Of a stretch of DNA of 64,000 nucleotides, positions 1 through 10,616 are shown piece by piece. Origin of the DNA: Hermodice carunculata (taxonomy: Eukaryota > Annelida > Polychaeta > Eunicida > Amphinomidae). A program made the translations under genes and the position numbers. Positions within the stretch are counted from its first letter, which is position 1; each line of letters starts with the position of its first letter. Where the stretch lies: the NCBI GenBank assembly GCA_964020975.1, contig OZ026629.1, positions 47,477,530-47,541,529 on the forward strand, in the 5' to 3' direction. The notes beneath the pieces were generated by a model. It searched no databases. It worked only from the letters and a program-made list of their open reading frames with translations, and had not been told where the DNA came from.

Positions 1-708
1 CTTTTTGATGGGCTCAGTAATGCAATTGCCGGGATGGTCAGCCCAAGAATAATCTTGGACCAAAGAACAACTTGCGTTTATTACGGCATTGATGGGCCAC
101 TGACCATGCAGTGTTTTGGACTTCTTGCGATATCCGAAAGAAAAATGGAAAACAAAACACTTTCAGAACGTTTTTGAAACAGTTTACTTGAATTCTTGCC
201 AGCATAGACAGGCTCAGTTACGTGGTATTATTACCAGGGACAAAATTAGACTGAGGGCGCTCTGCTGGCATAAGAATGACCATCGACATAGGTAACATCA
301 CTGTTGACTTGTGCATATATTTCATTTTTACTGCATCTTTCGTTAGGCCCATATTGTTTCTGGTTACTTCAACAGATCACTGTTATAATAGTGACCATAA
401 CTTGAAGGGGACTGCCTTGTTCATGTTCTGCATGTACATTTTTGATGTATTGCCATTTATAGCATTGCCAACGCTCAATCTAATACTGCAATAAAATATT
501 ATTTTGAATGCTTTCAGGACTGAATGCGGAATTCTATATAATTAAATGGGGACCCATGTTCTTATGAATAATCTACAAGTGTCTTACACAGAATCTTCTG
601 GTGTTGTTTTCGATGGTTTGAATGTGTTTCTAGTTATGTCTGGGTGCAAACACCGTTTCTGTGAAATTGCATTGGTAACATACATGATTGCGGGTTTGTG
701 TTTTTTAA
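1..708. other. Unassigned stretch, no gene recognised
   Basis: No coding exon or known element is recognised. Open frames here are short and without familiar motifs. A short block near 630-646 (CTAGTTATGTCTGGGT) is shared exactly with 13242-13257, inside a Helitron-like repeat, so part of this stretch is probably repeat-derived. Confidence 0.4.
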
Positions 709-1702
709 TCAGCATATACAATTCTGGCTTGGAAATTTTCTCCTCAAAAAGAATCTTTCTAACTCTTGCATTTCAGCTTTGCAGTTACTCATAGTTGGAG
801 ACTTTGATTCGTCTGTTTTGGTTTTATGATAACTACCATTATCAATGACTATGACACTTTGTCTGTCCAAAGAAGGTAATAACTTGTCCTCCCACCACTT
901 CAGGAATACGCCAGCATTCATTTCAGAATGGTGGTCTGGATTTTTGAGGTTTTTATTGCCAAGAAACACCAAGTCACAACCTTCAATAAATCCTGTTTCT
1001 GCACTACCAGCATGTAGAACGATAAGGCGGCCACCTTTGCCTGAAGGAATATTTGGGAGTTGTATATCCTTGTGTTCCAGAAGTTCTACAAGGCCTGCTT
1101 CTGCTAGCACAGGATACCAGCTGTGGGATTGGCAATGATTTTTGTTTACACCCACGTTTCGTCAACATAAACAACCTGGTAGCCATCCCTGTGGAACTGT
1201 TTGATTGACCTCCAAAAATGAGCCCTTGGTGCAACGATATCCGGTCTCTGCACAAATATTTTATGGTTTCCTGTGGTACTTGTCCATTTGAATCCCAGTT
1301 CCTTCAGTACACTCCTCGAGAGAAAAGATGAAATATTCAAAGTGTCTTTAAATCTGGCTAGAATTTTGGGTACAGTTGGCAAATCTCTACTTCGATAAAA
1401 GTCATACACTATACGTTGAATGAGTTCTTTATCAAAAGCATCTAAATTGAAGTGGCCACACTTGGTATTTTCACTCTTATCAGTGAGAGGTAACCCCTCT
1501 TCAAGTGAACAACTTGTCTCACTGTCTTAGGTGATACCTTCAAAACACATGCTGTCTCCTGGTATACAGAGGTGCTGTATACAGACTTTTTCTTTTATTT
1601 CTGTCTGAGGTGTTTGAAGTATTGATGTACCAATAAAATATCATCTCTTTTGGTTGGATCCAATTTTCTACATTTTGGCTTGCAAGGTCTACCTCTGCCC
1701 AT
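709..1702 (-). mobile_element. Broken IS630/Tc1-mariner-like DDE transposase
   Basis: Minus-strand relic of a DNA transposon of the DDE_3 (IS630/Tc1-like) superfamily. Reading down from a plausible ATG at 1702 (MGRGRPCKPK...), the N-terminal part should be the DNA-binding segment. An in-frame TAA about 45 codons in interrupts it. A long open frame at 1409-1146 ends in VVYVDETWV, whose D is the first catalytic aspartate. A one-base shift near 1150 moves to the frame 1155-709 with SVIVIDNGSYHKTKTDES, which carries the second aspartate, followed by NCKAEMQ. The third acidic residue should lie in the EEKISKPELY stretch, which needs a further frame change. The gene is therefore a dead copy. Terminal inverted repeats were not located. 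It lies between the last TPMT exon seen and the window edge, probably in a TPMT intron. The superfamily is clear; the family name is not. Confidence 0.75.
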
Positions 1703-2104
1703 GCTGCCAATTTGATTCACCTGTATAGTGTCACCCTAAGTGGATATTCCCAGGCCTACAATCTATTTCCTGGACTTTCTTAATATCCACTGCCAATTAC
1801 TTCATAGCCTGAACAGGTGAACACAATATCTGTGACATGATTGTTTTGATGTTCTGTTTATTGTGCAACCCCCTCCTTTACAAGGTGCCAGGGCTTGTTT
1901 GATTGCAATATTTTATAATGTCATTGCATTAAAAATTCATAAATTAACATCTCAAAAAATAGATAAAAGTTTTCACCTGGTGCGGCAAAAAATTAGCTAC
2001 CCATGAGACAAGTTTTGCATAGGATAGTGCACTGTAACGTAACTTTTGTGAGCTTTTTATCCCAAATGAGATCATATCTCTGACTTTAAGTATCACCACA
2101 TACA

Positions 2105-2215
2105 GACAATCTTTGTTTAACCCTTCCACAAGCTACATTTCCACCAAGTTTCAGATCAATCTGTGTAATGTTTTTGGAGAAGCAGCCAAAACCAGAAAAA
2201 AACAAATCAAATTTG
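2105..2215 (+). repeat. Fragment of the ~500-bp repeat unit of 49.1-50.6 kb
   Basis: The stretch around CCACAAGCTACATTTCCACC and the following TTTCAGATCAATCTG... GTTTTTGGAGAAG matches units at about 49380-49460, 49890-49960 and 50380-50460. It is an isolated, diverged copy of that interspersed family. Confidence 0.5.
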
Positions 2216-2629
2216 TACCTGCTGTCTAAGACCACTCATCATGTCAGTCAACAGAGGGCTTGTGTAGTGTGTAGCGGGTGGTCTTCAATTATATGTCATT
2301 AAATTAACCCACAACATAAAGTCAGCCATCTTAAAAAGCTGGTGTTTAACCCTTACACGCACAAAATGCTTCCAAACTTTCACATGTAAAATGTCATCTG
2401 GTTAATAGTTTGATCTTAAATGTCTCGTTCATGTAAAATATTTTAAGCAAGAACTGTACATGAGACCTATAACCTCAGGTTCCAGGTCAGCAGCTTTTCT
2501 TTGTACATGTTAAGAAACCCAACCCACACCCAGATGAACCGCTGAATCAGTCCAATTCTAGGTATGGAAGGGTTAAACCATCCAGTCTCTCAAGACACAC
2601 AATATTTCTATAGTGTACATATTACTGTG

Positions 2630-2705
2630 GAGCGGGTGTGGCCGAATGGTTATGGTCCTCACTTTCTGTGCACGAGGAATGGAGTCCAACTCCTGGCCGA
2701 TCCAA
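2630..2705 (+). mobile_element. tRNA-derived SINE head (Leu/Ser-tRNA-like)
   Basis: The segment reads like the front of a type II tRNA. TGGCCGAATGG at 2639-2649 fits the RNA polymerase III A box (TRGYNNANNGG). GAGTCCAACTCC at 2682-2693 is a weaker B box. A full cloverleaf with acceptor pairing is not evident, so this is a SINE promoter head and not a tRNA gene. The body probably continues towards about 2.9-3.0 kb, but its 3' end is not defined. It is close in style to leucine/serine tRNAs (GGCCGAATGGTTA). Confidence 0.55.
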
Positions 2706-3579
2706 AGGATTCATCCATGGCTCTTCACATGCAGTGACCACCTAACTGTTCAAAGCCTAAGCGGGGCATGTTTGGGCTACCTATACCCGATTTTGCCAGA
2801 GGCAATGCGCCTGATTATGTCAGCATCGATGACAGAGGCTGCAAGTCTCCTGACTTGGTAGTGGCCGCTGTAAGAAATGCACTCATGACAGGTCACTGCA
2901 CACGTGTCTGAATGGTTGATTCAGAGCCTCCAAGATAGCCTGTGTTAAAAGTGGGAGATTTCCCTCCTGCAGGTACTAAAAAGTAGGAGGACAAGCGCCA
3001 AAGGCTCGAACCAGGGTCTGGGGGTATGCTCCCCGTGGAAAAATTTGAAATTTGCACCTTCATTTCCTACATTTTGAGCCATCAAAGACATTTTCAGTTA
3101 ATGAAAATAATCACTCAGCTGCTCTAACAGCTAACAAAAGTAAGCCATACATATGTATATTTATGGTCATCACCTTTGCTACATGAGCAAATTGTCTGCC
3201 AGAATACAAATTACAATGATTGTTTTAAAATCAGTAAGTAGAAAGACATAGCAAAAACATTGCTTTATTTTACACAAATCACAAAATGAGGATAAAGATG
3301 TGTAGTTTCCGTGTTTATAGTACAACAACATGGCAAAACAGCACAACTTTACAGCCACTGTTGGAATAATGCCACTTTCTTTTAGTTTTACAAAAAGCAG
3401 AAGACATTTTATAAAAAGTGATAGAATGGGACCTCTTTGTAAAGAAAGTAAGAAAAAGTGGGAGATCTCCCGCGGGGGCACAAGACTTGGAGGCTCTGTT
3501 GATTGAGTGCGAGAGGGCCCTGGGGAAGATAAACATCAGCTTCACAGGTTTATACCTTCTATAAATAAGGTCTACTACA

Positions 3580-3713
<134 letters not shown>

Positions 3714-3757
3714 CTGTACTCCTCTACCCACGCTTGACAGATCTAAAGTGACCATAC

Positions 3758-3887
3758 CTTGTAAACAGTACCCCTGACACTCTTCACTGGTTCAACTATA
3801 TATTCAAGCTGCTGTTCTGTATAGAAGTCAGTAATTGCCTGCTCAACACTGTCGACTCCCACTATAGTGTGGCCCAGATCATACAAC
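3758..3887 (-). CDS. TPMT: Thiopurine S-methyltransferase homologue, third exon seen
   Basis: The exon encodes LYDLGHTIVGVDSVEQAI, then TDFYTEQQLEYIVEP and VKSVRGTVYK. This aligns with the TPMT segment after FFPLCGK (human: FADRGHSVVGVEISELG..EFFTEQNLSYSEEPI), the glycine-rich SAM-binding loop and following strand of a Rossmann-type methyltransferase. The acceptor ATTGCAG lies just upstream at 3888-3891 and the donor GTATGG at 3757-3752. The exon is 130 nt: one base completes the W codon started in the previous exon (ATGAAATG|G), then 43 codons end in phase 0. TPMT methylates thiopurines and other small thiols with S-adenosylmethionine in the cytosol. The remaining C-terminal half (with the WDRG-type motif) was searched for on this strand and not found, so it should lie beyond position 1. 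Confidence 0.88.
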
Positions 3888-3974
3888 CTGCAATGAATTT
3901 TAGAACATAACACACTCTCAAATTGTGTCAACCTGAATAGATCACGTAGAAGATCTATCAAACTAATTGATATA

Positions 3975-4151
3975 CAGTGGTAGCTGCTGTATGCAACCAC
4001 TGCCGTGAGCAGCCACACTGCTTTTTGTGGTCACCTTGCTGGGACACAAGAATCAGTTTCTTCTTAAAGCTACCTGCAGTGACAGGTCACCTGCTGTATG
4101 TGGTCCCTTTTTCTTGGCAGAAGGGGTGGCCACATACAGCAGCTACCACTG
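3975..4151. mobile_element. MITE with CAGTGGTAGCTGCTGTATG inverted ends
   Basis: A 177-bp non-autonomous DNA transposon. The left end CAGTGGTAGCTGCTGTATG is mirrored at the right end as CATACAGCAGCTACCACTG, and both sides are flanked by TA, the duplication typical of Tc1/mariner/pogo elements. There is no coding capacity. It sits in the TPMT intron between the second and third exons. Relatives are at 9077-9311 and 52888-53061. Confidence 0.85.
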
Positions 4152-4538
4152 TATAGTTTATTGATGACATTTAATACAGCAGTCCTCAATTAAATTGTTC
4201 CAGTATAACAATGTTGTTATAACATTGAATTTAAATAATGAATAAATTGTCACAATAGTTTCATTATTTTGAATGGTATTGTCGACTCCCCTATTTCTGA
4301 TAATTTATCAGAGCTTTACTAAATCAATCTTGTAAGCAAATTTTCTTCACAAATCTAATGATTGCTAAATAGACGATCACAATACATCAACCTCTTTTTT
4401 TCATGATTTGTAATATTTAAGGATCTTAATAAAAGAACTGGTTTTTTTTGGTCTTCAATTGCAAAGTTTTGCACAACTTTCTCCTGAATTCATGAAAATT
4501 TCCTCCCCCCCCAAAAAAAAAAATTATACCATGCTTAC

Positions 4539-4631
4539 CATTTCATGTCCACACACTTGCCACACAAAGGAAAGAATATTTTGACAGCAGACCTGCCTGC
4601 TAGTAGACTGTTCTGGTGCTTCTGCAACATC
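4539..4631 (-). CDS. TPMT: Thiopurine S-methyltransferase homologue, second exon seen
   Basis: Encodes MLQKHQNSLLAGRSAVKIF, then FPLCGKCVDMKW; IFFPLCGK is the hallmark of the TPMT family (human RVFFPLCGKAVEMKW) and precedes the SAM-binding loop. Acceptor CCACAG is at 4637-4632 and donor GTAAGC at 4538-4533. The exon is 93 nt: its first G completes the codon CT|G begun in the exon at 4966-5075, and its last two bases TG are completed by G at 3887 to give tryptophan. This double phase match is strong evidence for real splicing. Human TPMT has alanine where this protein has Cys after GK (GKCVDM against GKAVEM). Confidence 0.9.
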
Positions 4632-4884
4632 CTGTGGCATGAAGTATTAGTCTTCAAACATGCTGTTAGATCATGTATTGATTCTCCAACAATTTTTAAC
4701 AATAAGTATCAATCTTTAAACATGATACATGCACAGCAATATGTATATTTCTGAAGAAAAAGAAATTTAATTTCAAAGCATGTAAACAAATTTGCACATA
4801 TAACCTACTGAGATTATTAAGTATAAGATATACATGTAACTTAGACAAATCCAAATTTTTCACAGTGTGGAGTCTGCATAAATA

Positions 4885-4910
4885 TGAAAAAAAAAAAAAA
4901 AAAAAAAAAA
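4885..4910 (+). repeat. Poly(A) run
   Basis: A run of about 26 A residues in a TPMT intron. No retroposon body is recognised immediately upstream. Confidence 0.8.
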
Positions 4911-4965
4911 ACCCACCATCTGCATCAATCATACTTTACAAAAAGCAACTGCCAGCAGGACTCAC

Positions 4966-5075
4966 AGAGTAACATCTTTCTCATGGAATGGGAGGTTTCC
5001 CTTGGCCCACACAGTCTGCCAGTCTGCTTTGGTCATTATCCTTTCCTGCTTCAGTGGTACTCTGTCAACCTTTCT
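4966..5075 (-). CDS. TPMT: Thiopurine S-methyltransferase homologue, first exon seen
   Basis: Encodes RKVDRVPLKQERIMTKAD, then WQTVWAKGNLPFHEKDVTL. This matches the N-terminal helix region of TPMT (human LTLEEWQDKWVNGKTAFHQ). The acceptor CTCCACAG ends at 5076 and the donor GTGAGT is at 4965-4960. The 110-nt exon starts in phase 0 and ends with two bases of a leucine codon completed in the next exon. The ATG at MTKADW could be the start, but homologues carry residues before this point and the acceptor suggests another 5' exon upstream that I did not find. Together the three exons give about 111 codons, near half the usual ~240. No frame disruption is seen, so the gene looks functional. Confidence 0.85.
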
Positions 5076-5299
5076 CTGTGGAGATGATATTGGCCTACAA
5101 GAGATAAGTGTACAGGGTATGAATTATTTCATCATGCTATTTATCATTTTGGTGCTCTTTTTCACAATTCCTGCTGTAAATTTGTGGATAAAAACTTTAT
5201 GCTGCTCTTCAGCTGACCTGAGATAAAAATGAAATATGAGGATTTTCATCATTCTGTTCCTGCAAAATTCACTTATGATTCCATTCATCTTTCATTAAG

Positions 5300-6457
5300 G
5301 AATACATGTACATTTTTAAGTTAAACATCAAAAGAACAAACCTATCATATTAGTCACACTAATGACAATGTAGACAAATCCCTTATGACAGAAGTAGACA
5401 CTGTTTTAGGCTAAGCTAGAAAGGACCCAGGATTCAAATAACACAAATTGCTTTAGTTCACTAATATGACACCATTTAGAGCAATGTAATACCACACACA
5501 TTTCAGTGTATGCTTTTTGTAATATGATGTTATGATTTTAACATCAGTAATGAACATGTACTAACTGCATTTCTGATCTAGTATGTAAGTGCATGGCTCT
5601 AATGGCATTATATACTACAACTTTACTCTTGCTTTTTAAAATTAATTACAATTCATAGACATTAAAAGTTAAAAACAAACATATCACTGATTGATCTTTT
5701 CACGCAATACTGTTTTTAAGAAGTTTGCAAAAGAATCTTGACATAGTAATTGGTCATTTCTAGGCTAACCTATGAGTGACCCTCATCATTTAACTACTTT
5801 CCTCTTAATTTTTATGACAAATTGTAAATCAGTGAAATTACAAATGAAATATATTACAGATATCACTGACAAACTCAACATACAATACTTAATCTACCTT
5901 CTTGCATTTCAAATTTCAATGAAGGTAAGACTGGGGCATGAGGGTTGGGGCGGGGTGGGTGGTGGGTGGGGGGTTACTTTAAGCCTACCCTAGAAATTAC
6001 CCTTAATTGACTTCAATCATATATTATTGATTTCTAGTTTCAATCTGCAAAATGAACCTATCACAGGAAGCGGTAAAAGGGAAATATATCATAATTGAAC
6101 CTAATTTTCCATCATTGTGGGTATATTTGTCACATTAAACAAATTTTACAAAAGAATCTTGACATGAGTTAGGTGTCATATCTGGGCCAGCCAAGAAATG
6201 ACCCATTACATTTAATTAGGTAAGATCATTATCAAGATAAATTGCAATTCAATTCATTAAAGAATAAAAGATACAATTTAATTTTTAGTTTCAGGTTTTG
6301 CAAAATATATCTTTGAAGAAAAGCAATAAATTTGGACAAATGCCAAACTCCATAATAATTGGGTTGCGATGACCCAAAAAGTAGGTCACCAAGTAGAGTT
6401 TATGTATATGTATGTGTATATATATACATATATATGTATACATACATATATAAATAA

Positions 6458-6521
<64 letters not shown>

Positions 6522-7570
6522 ACCATACTCCCATTATTGTAGGAAATTTTACATGAAACAAAGTTTATGCAAAAATTCTGACATAATGGTGTGGGGGGTC
6601 ACTTCTGTAATAGCCTGAGTTTGACCCTTATCATTTCCTTTCCTTTTTATTTTCATGTTAAATTGGAAAATAATGAAATGATAAAATAATACAGATATCT
6701 CTGCTAAAACTCATATACAATGCTTGATCTTTTACCTTTATCAATATTTCAGTGTTGAAAGGACTGGGGCATATTTGAGAGCTTTAAGAATCATGGATTC
6801 CTGATGTCTAGTTTCCACTTTGCAAAACTGACCTATTAAATAGACCAAGAAAGGCTATTTTGCACATTAAAACCTCATTTCAATCTAATATTGTGGGTAC
6901 ATGGGTTTTAAACAAATTTTCTTCAAGGGAATCTTGACACTGAGTTGGGTGTCCTATCTGGGCTAGCCCAGATGTTATTTGTTATCATTTAATTGCTTCA
7001 TTTTTCTCGCTGCAATTGAATTCAATTAAGAATAAAAGATAAAATGTAAAGCACAAAAACCTTATTTCTTTACATTTATCAGTGTTTTAGTGTTGGGGAT
7101 GGTTCATGGTGTCTCTTTAAGGATAGTTTAGAAATGACCCTTGATCTCAATCATATATGCAGGCACTGTTCGTGATTTTCAGTTTCAAGTTTTTCAAAAA
7201 TCTTTTAGAAAACAAACTGAAAAAAAATTTCATGAATGATATGATCTCACTATCTATTATTGAGGGTAAATTGGCAACAATAACTTCACAAAAGCATCTT
7301 GACATGTGATAGGGGAAGTATTTTGGGGCTAGCTTGGTAGTGACTCTTATCATTTTAATAGTTAATCTTCACTTTCATAATAAATCAATCAATCAATCAA
7401 TCAATAAATAAATGAATTCACGGAAGTTAAGAGTTAATGATAAAAAGATATCAGGGACAAAACTCAATGCATAAACCCATATTCTACATGTGTGAATATT
7501 TGAAAGTAACCATAGGCTGTGAGCCTGTGAATGCCACTTTCAGGCAAGCCTAGAAATGACCAAACAACCC
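5300..7570 (+). repeat. Decayed long-period tandem array
   Basis: The same blocks recur several times: AATCTTGACAT... followed by a GGGCTAGCC-like word, then ATGACCCTTATCATTTAATT, then TGTAAATCA..., AACTCA..ATACAATGCTTAAT, and GACTGGGGCAT. Occurrences begin near 5725, 6150, 6570, 6925 and 7290, and again after the Tc1 element near 9380 and 9650, giving a period near 400 bp with strong divergence. No coding sequence is seen. This is an old tandem or satellite-like array. Confidence 0.6.
6400..6519. repeat. (TA)n microsatellite
   Basis: Impure then pure TA dinucleotide run inside the long-period array. Confidence 0.95.
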
Positions 7571-7590
7571 TTCACTTCAGTCATATATAT

Positions 7591-9037
7591 ACTGCTGGGA
7601 AAAAAATTGCCACCCCAATTGGTTTAACATGGGTCACTGTAAATATGCCTTTGTATGGAAAATATGAGTGTCGCAGGGAATGTTATGTAACATCACCAGG
7701 ATAGCTTTAGGGTATGCCTGAGCAGTCACACACATAAATACATGTATCTGGGAAACAAGAAAGCAGCCAGACACGTGCAAAAAGTGTGTCTGGTATTGGG
7801 GTGCCTATGGGCTTTAAAAGGGAGCCATGGCACTACTGGGATCAATGTGAATCCACATTGCCACAGCGTACAGGTCACTCACATCTGTTTCACATTGACA
7901 GGGGCAGAATCATTGGGGTGTTGGAGGCTGGCTTTTCCCAGCGTGAAGTTGGCAGGATGATGGGGTGTCCCAGGCCATCCAGGAAACTAGAGGATGCAAG
8001 AGGCAGGCTGGATCCGAGCAACCAAGACTGTCAGATGGGACTGATGACCATTGATCCAGTATGTGAAGAGGCACACGTTTCTTTCCATCAAAAGGTATCG
8101 TCAGCAGTGGTGCCAGGCCTGCAACATCAGGCCATAGCTGTCTACCATTAACATACTAGTGTCCGCCAAATTGAGGGCATACCACCCTTCCATTCACATC
8201 CCTCTCTATCCTGCACACAAGACACAATGGATACAATGGTGCAAAGAACATGGTGTCTGGACCGGAAATCAATGGAACAGTGTGCTATCAGTGGTCAGAT
8301 GAATTCTGATTATGCTTGGATTTCTACACCGGAAGAATAGCGGTTCGACGAATGCCTTCTGAGAGGTTTGTAGAAGGATATATGGTTGAACATGATCACT
8401 ACAGAGGAGGCACTGTCCTGATGTGGGGTGTACTTACAGCAACAGGGAGAACAGCTCTCATCAGGGTGAATGGGACACTTAACAGGCCAGTGTTACATGG
8501 AGGAGATGCTGCCCAGAGTTGGTGAATGGTTCCAACAATATCAAGGGCTACTCTTTCAACAAGATAACACATGACCACACATTGTCCGAGTCAGCATGCA
8601 GTATCTACAGCAACATAATATCCCATTGTTGCCATGGCCAGCTCGCTCTCCAGACCTGTCCGCCATTGAGCATTTGTGGGATGTGCTTGGCCTTTGAATC
8701 AGGGTATGAGTAACCCACAGCCACCCTGGACCAACTGGCACAGATGCTCACAGACCAGTGGAATCAAATTCCCCAGGCTGAGATCACCAAGTTGAAAAGC
8801 AGCGTGCTAACTTGGATCCAAGCTTGCCCACAGATGCATGCTGGTCACACCTACTATTCTTGCATGCAGCCTCCCAAAAACAACAAAACTACCAAAAAGG
8901 TACTTTAAAGGACCAACATTTCCTCCCCAGAGATGTGAAAAGCAATGGTATAATAAAGTAAACAAACTCCCCACACACATCATCATAGCACATGTATAAT
9001 GTCGAACAAAGGGGGGGCATCATTTTTTCCAAGCAGT
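7591..9037 (+). mobile_element. Tc1-like DNA transposon, inactive, both ends present
   Basis: A 1447-bp Tc1/mariner element. The left end ACTGCTGGGAAAAAAATTGC mirrors the right end (minus strand ACTGCTTGGAAAAAATGATG), followed inside by CCACCCC/CCCCCC. TA lies on both sides. Plus-strand coding remnants are in Tc1 order: SHLFHIDRGRIIGVLEAG and FSQREVGRMMG (helix-turn-helix), then CLDFYTGRIAVRRMP, HDHYRGGTVLMWGV, a diverged FQQDNTxPH block near 8545-8580 and a PARSPDLSAIEHLWD block near 8640-8690. The last two carry the second D and the E of a DD34E triad. Several frame changes and stops separate these blocks, so the transposase is dead. The element sits within the older tandem array of 5.3-9.8 kb, so it is the younger of the two. 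Confidence 0.88.
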
Positions 9038-9073
9038 ATATATATGTGTGTGTGTGTGTGTTTGTGTGTGTGT
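9038..9073 (+). repeat. (TA)/(TG)n microsatellite between two transposons
   Basis: Short TATATATG then GTGTGTGT run linking the Tc1 right end with the next MITE-like element. Confidence 0.85.
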
Positions 9074-9076
9074 ATA

Positions 9077-9311
9077 CAGTGAAACCTCGTTATAATGACA
9101 CTCAGATATCTGACATATTCAATATAATGACAATTTTTCATGGGAAAAGGTGTATTTTCTTAGTTATTTAACACATTTATATGACATATTCAGTCATCTG
9201 ATCATCCACAGGTAAATTTTACAAAGAAACCGACTGCTTTGTCTGAGCCTGGTGACCACAAAAAGCGATGCGGCAGCTCATGGCAGTGGTTGCATACAGC
9301 AGGTACCACTG
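9077..9311. mobile_element. MITE-like element with mismatched ends
   Basis: The left end CAGTGAAACCTCGTTATAAT is a pogo/Tigger-type terminus. The right end CATACAGCAGGTACCACTG belongs to the CAGTGGTACCTGC MITE family of 3975-4151 and 52888-53061. TA flanks both sides. It is 235 bp and non-coding. The internal part near the right end (GGTTGCATACAGCAGGTACC) matches the inner part of the 3975 copy. It may be a chimera of two related termini. Confidence 0.65.
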
Positions 9312-9339
9312 TATATATATATATGTTTTAACCCTATTC

Positions 9340-9765
9340 ATATTATAGTCGGTAAATTATGAAAAAAAATATTTACATAATGCTGAGGGGGTAATTTGTA
9401 GGCTAGTATGAAAGTGGCCCTCATAGTTTACTTACTTTCCTGTTAAAATGTAAATCAATCAAAATAAAGAATAGAATATTAAAAATATGAGCACTTCTAA
9501 AACTTAACATACAATGCTTAATTTTTACTTTTATAAATGTTTCAATGTTGATAAGACTGTGGTAAAGGCCTTCAATATGTAATGAAATTACACATCTTCA
9601 TTTTTTACAATTATGGGTAATTGGTAATGTTATACACATACATGTACACAGTATTCTTGAAAATTATGTTGCGGTATTTCTGGGCTAGCCTGTAGGTCAG
9701 CTTTATCATTTAATTATTTTGCTTGTTTTTCATGATTATTCACTGAACTAGGAAATTTGTGATAA
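9340..9765 (+). repeat. Continuation of the long-period tandem array
   Basis: GTAGGCTAGTATGAAAGTGG and the following blocks repeat the units of 5.3-7.57 kb. This shows that the Tc1 and MITE insertions split one array. Confidence 0.5.
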
Positions 9766-9767
9766 CT

Positions 9768-10019
9768 TTCATATTTGTTAGTAATACTTACCTATCCACT
9801 AAATTTGGCATGATCCCTCTGAAATTGTACCCACTCCAAAACTTTATCCCATCAGAAAACATTTCTCTGCATACGTCCCTCAGGACTGGAGGCCATGTGG
9901 TGCTGTCTACCAGTTGACCCCACCAGTTTCTCATAATGGGGTAACCTCAGAATGATCTGATGCAGGGTCAGCTGGGTGGGCCTTTGTGTCGTGGATAGGT
10001 AAGTATTCCTCACAAATGT
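9768..10019. repeat. ~250-bp segment with inverted ends
   Basis: Bases 9772-9799 (…AATACTTACCTATCCAC) are complementary to 9993-10019 (GTGGATAGGTAAGTATT…). The inverted ends are about 27 bp with a few mismatches. The segment lies directly beside the tyrosine-recombinase fragment at 10180-10416 and could be a terminal repeat of that element or a separate MITE. Confidence 0.45.
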
Positions 10020-10179
10020 GGAAATTATAATAAATTTCCCAGATTTGTGTCATAATACATTACCTGTCCCCTACATTTTACAGATGTACCAACAAAATGG
10101 AGGAGGGACATCATTCAGACTCTAGGACAGAGGAAGAGCACTTCAAAATGATCCACCAAAAGAACAGATCCCCTAAAGG

Positions 10180-10416
10180 AATTCATAACTATGACACTGA
10201 CCTGACAAACCAGCCCCCAGAGGGTATGGTAGCCACAGGCTCCTGAACTTGATCATGGCTTACACATTGAGAGTGTAGGAATGCTTTTATGAGTGTGATG
10301 TTGTCCCTCAACATAGGACCTGTCCCTTAAGTAGAAATCTGAGAAAGCTTTGTGTGACCTCAACCAGCATGCTGCCATTATGTCGCCCAATGTGACCTGC
10401 TTTAGGGCATCCCAGG
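10180..10416 (-). mobile_element. DIRS/Ngaro-like tyrosine recombinase fragment
   Basis: The minus-strand frame beside the gap reads WDALKQVTLGDIMAA, then CWLRSHKAFSDFYLRD. The pattern W-x-S-x3-F-x2-FYLRD is the C-terminal box of tyrosine recombinases as used by DIRS/Ngaro-type retrotransposons, with Y as the nucleophile. The rest of the domain is hidden in, or beyond, the run of N. This is a fossil, incomplete as seen. A Crypton or other tyrosine-recombinase element is the main alternative. Confidence 0.55.
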
Positions 10417-10616
10417 NNNNNNNNNNNNNNNNNNNNNNNNNNNNNNNNNNNNNNNNNNNNNNNNNNNNNNNNNNNNNNNNNNNNNNNNNNNNNNNNNNNN
10501 NNNNNNNNNNNNNNNNNNNNNNNNNNNNNNNNNNNNNNNNNNNNNNNNNNNNNNNNNNNNNNNNNNNNNNNNNNNNNNNNNNNNNNNNNNNNNNNNNNNN
10601 NNNNNNNNNNNNNNNN
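10417..10616. other. Assembly gap (200 N)
   Basis: Exactly 200 unresolved bases, probably a placeholder length. It interrupts the tyrosine-recombinase fragment and lies in the interval where the missing last PHF24 exon would be expected. Confidence 0.99.

Noticed and set aside
2639-2693. Functional tRNA-Leu or tRNA-Ser gene
   Set aside because: A and B boxes are present but acceptor-stem and anticodon-stem pairing are not, so a SINE head is more likely.
2918-3505. Transposon bounded by inverted CAGAGCCTCCAAG (2922-2934 and 3486-3498)
   Set aside because: The 13-bp inverted match is exact, but flanking duplications and further terminal similarity are absent. It may be two opposite repeat fragments.
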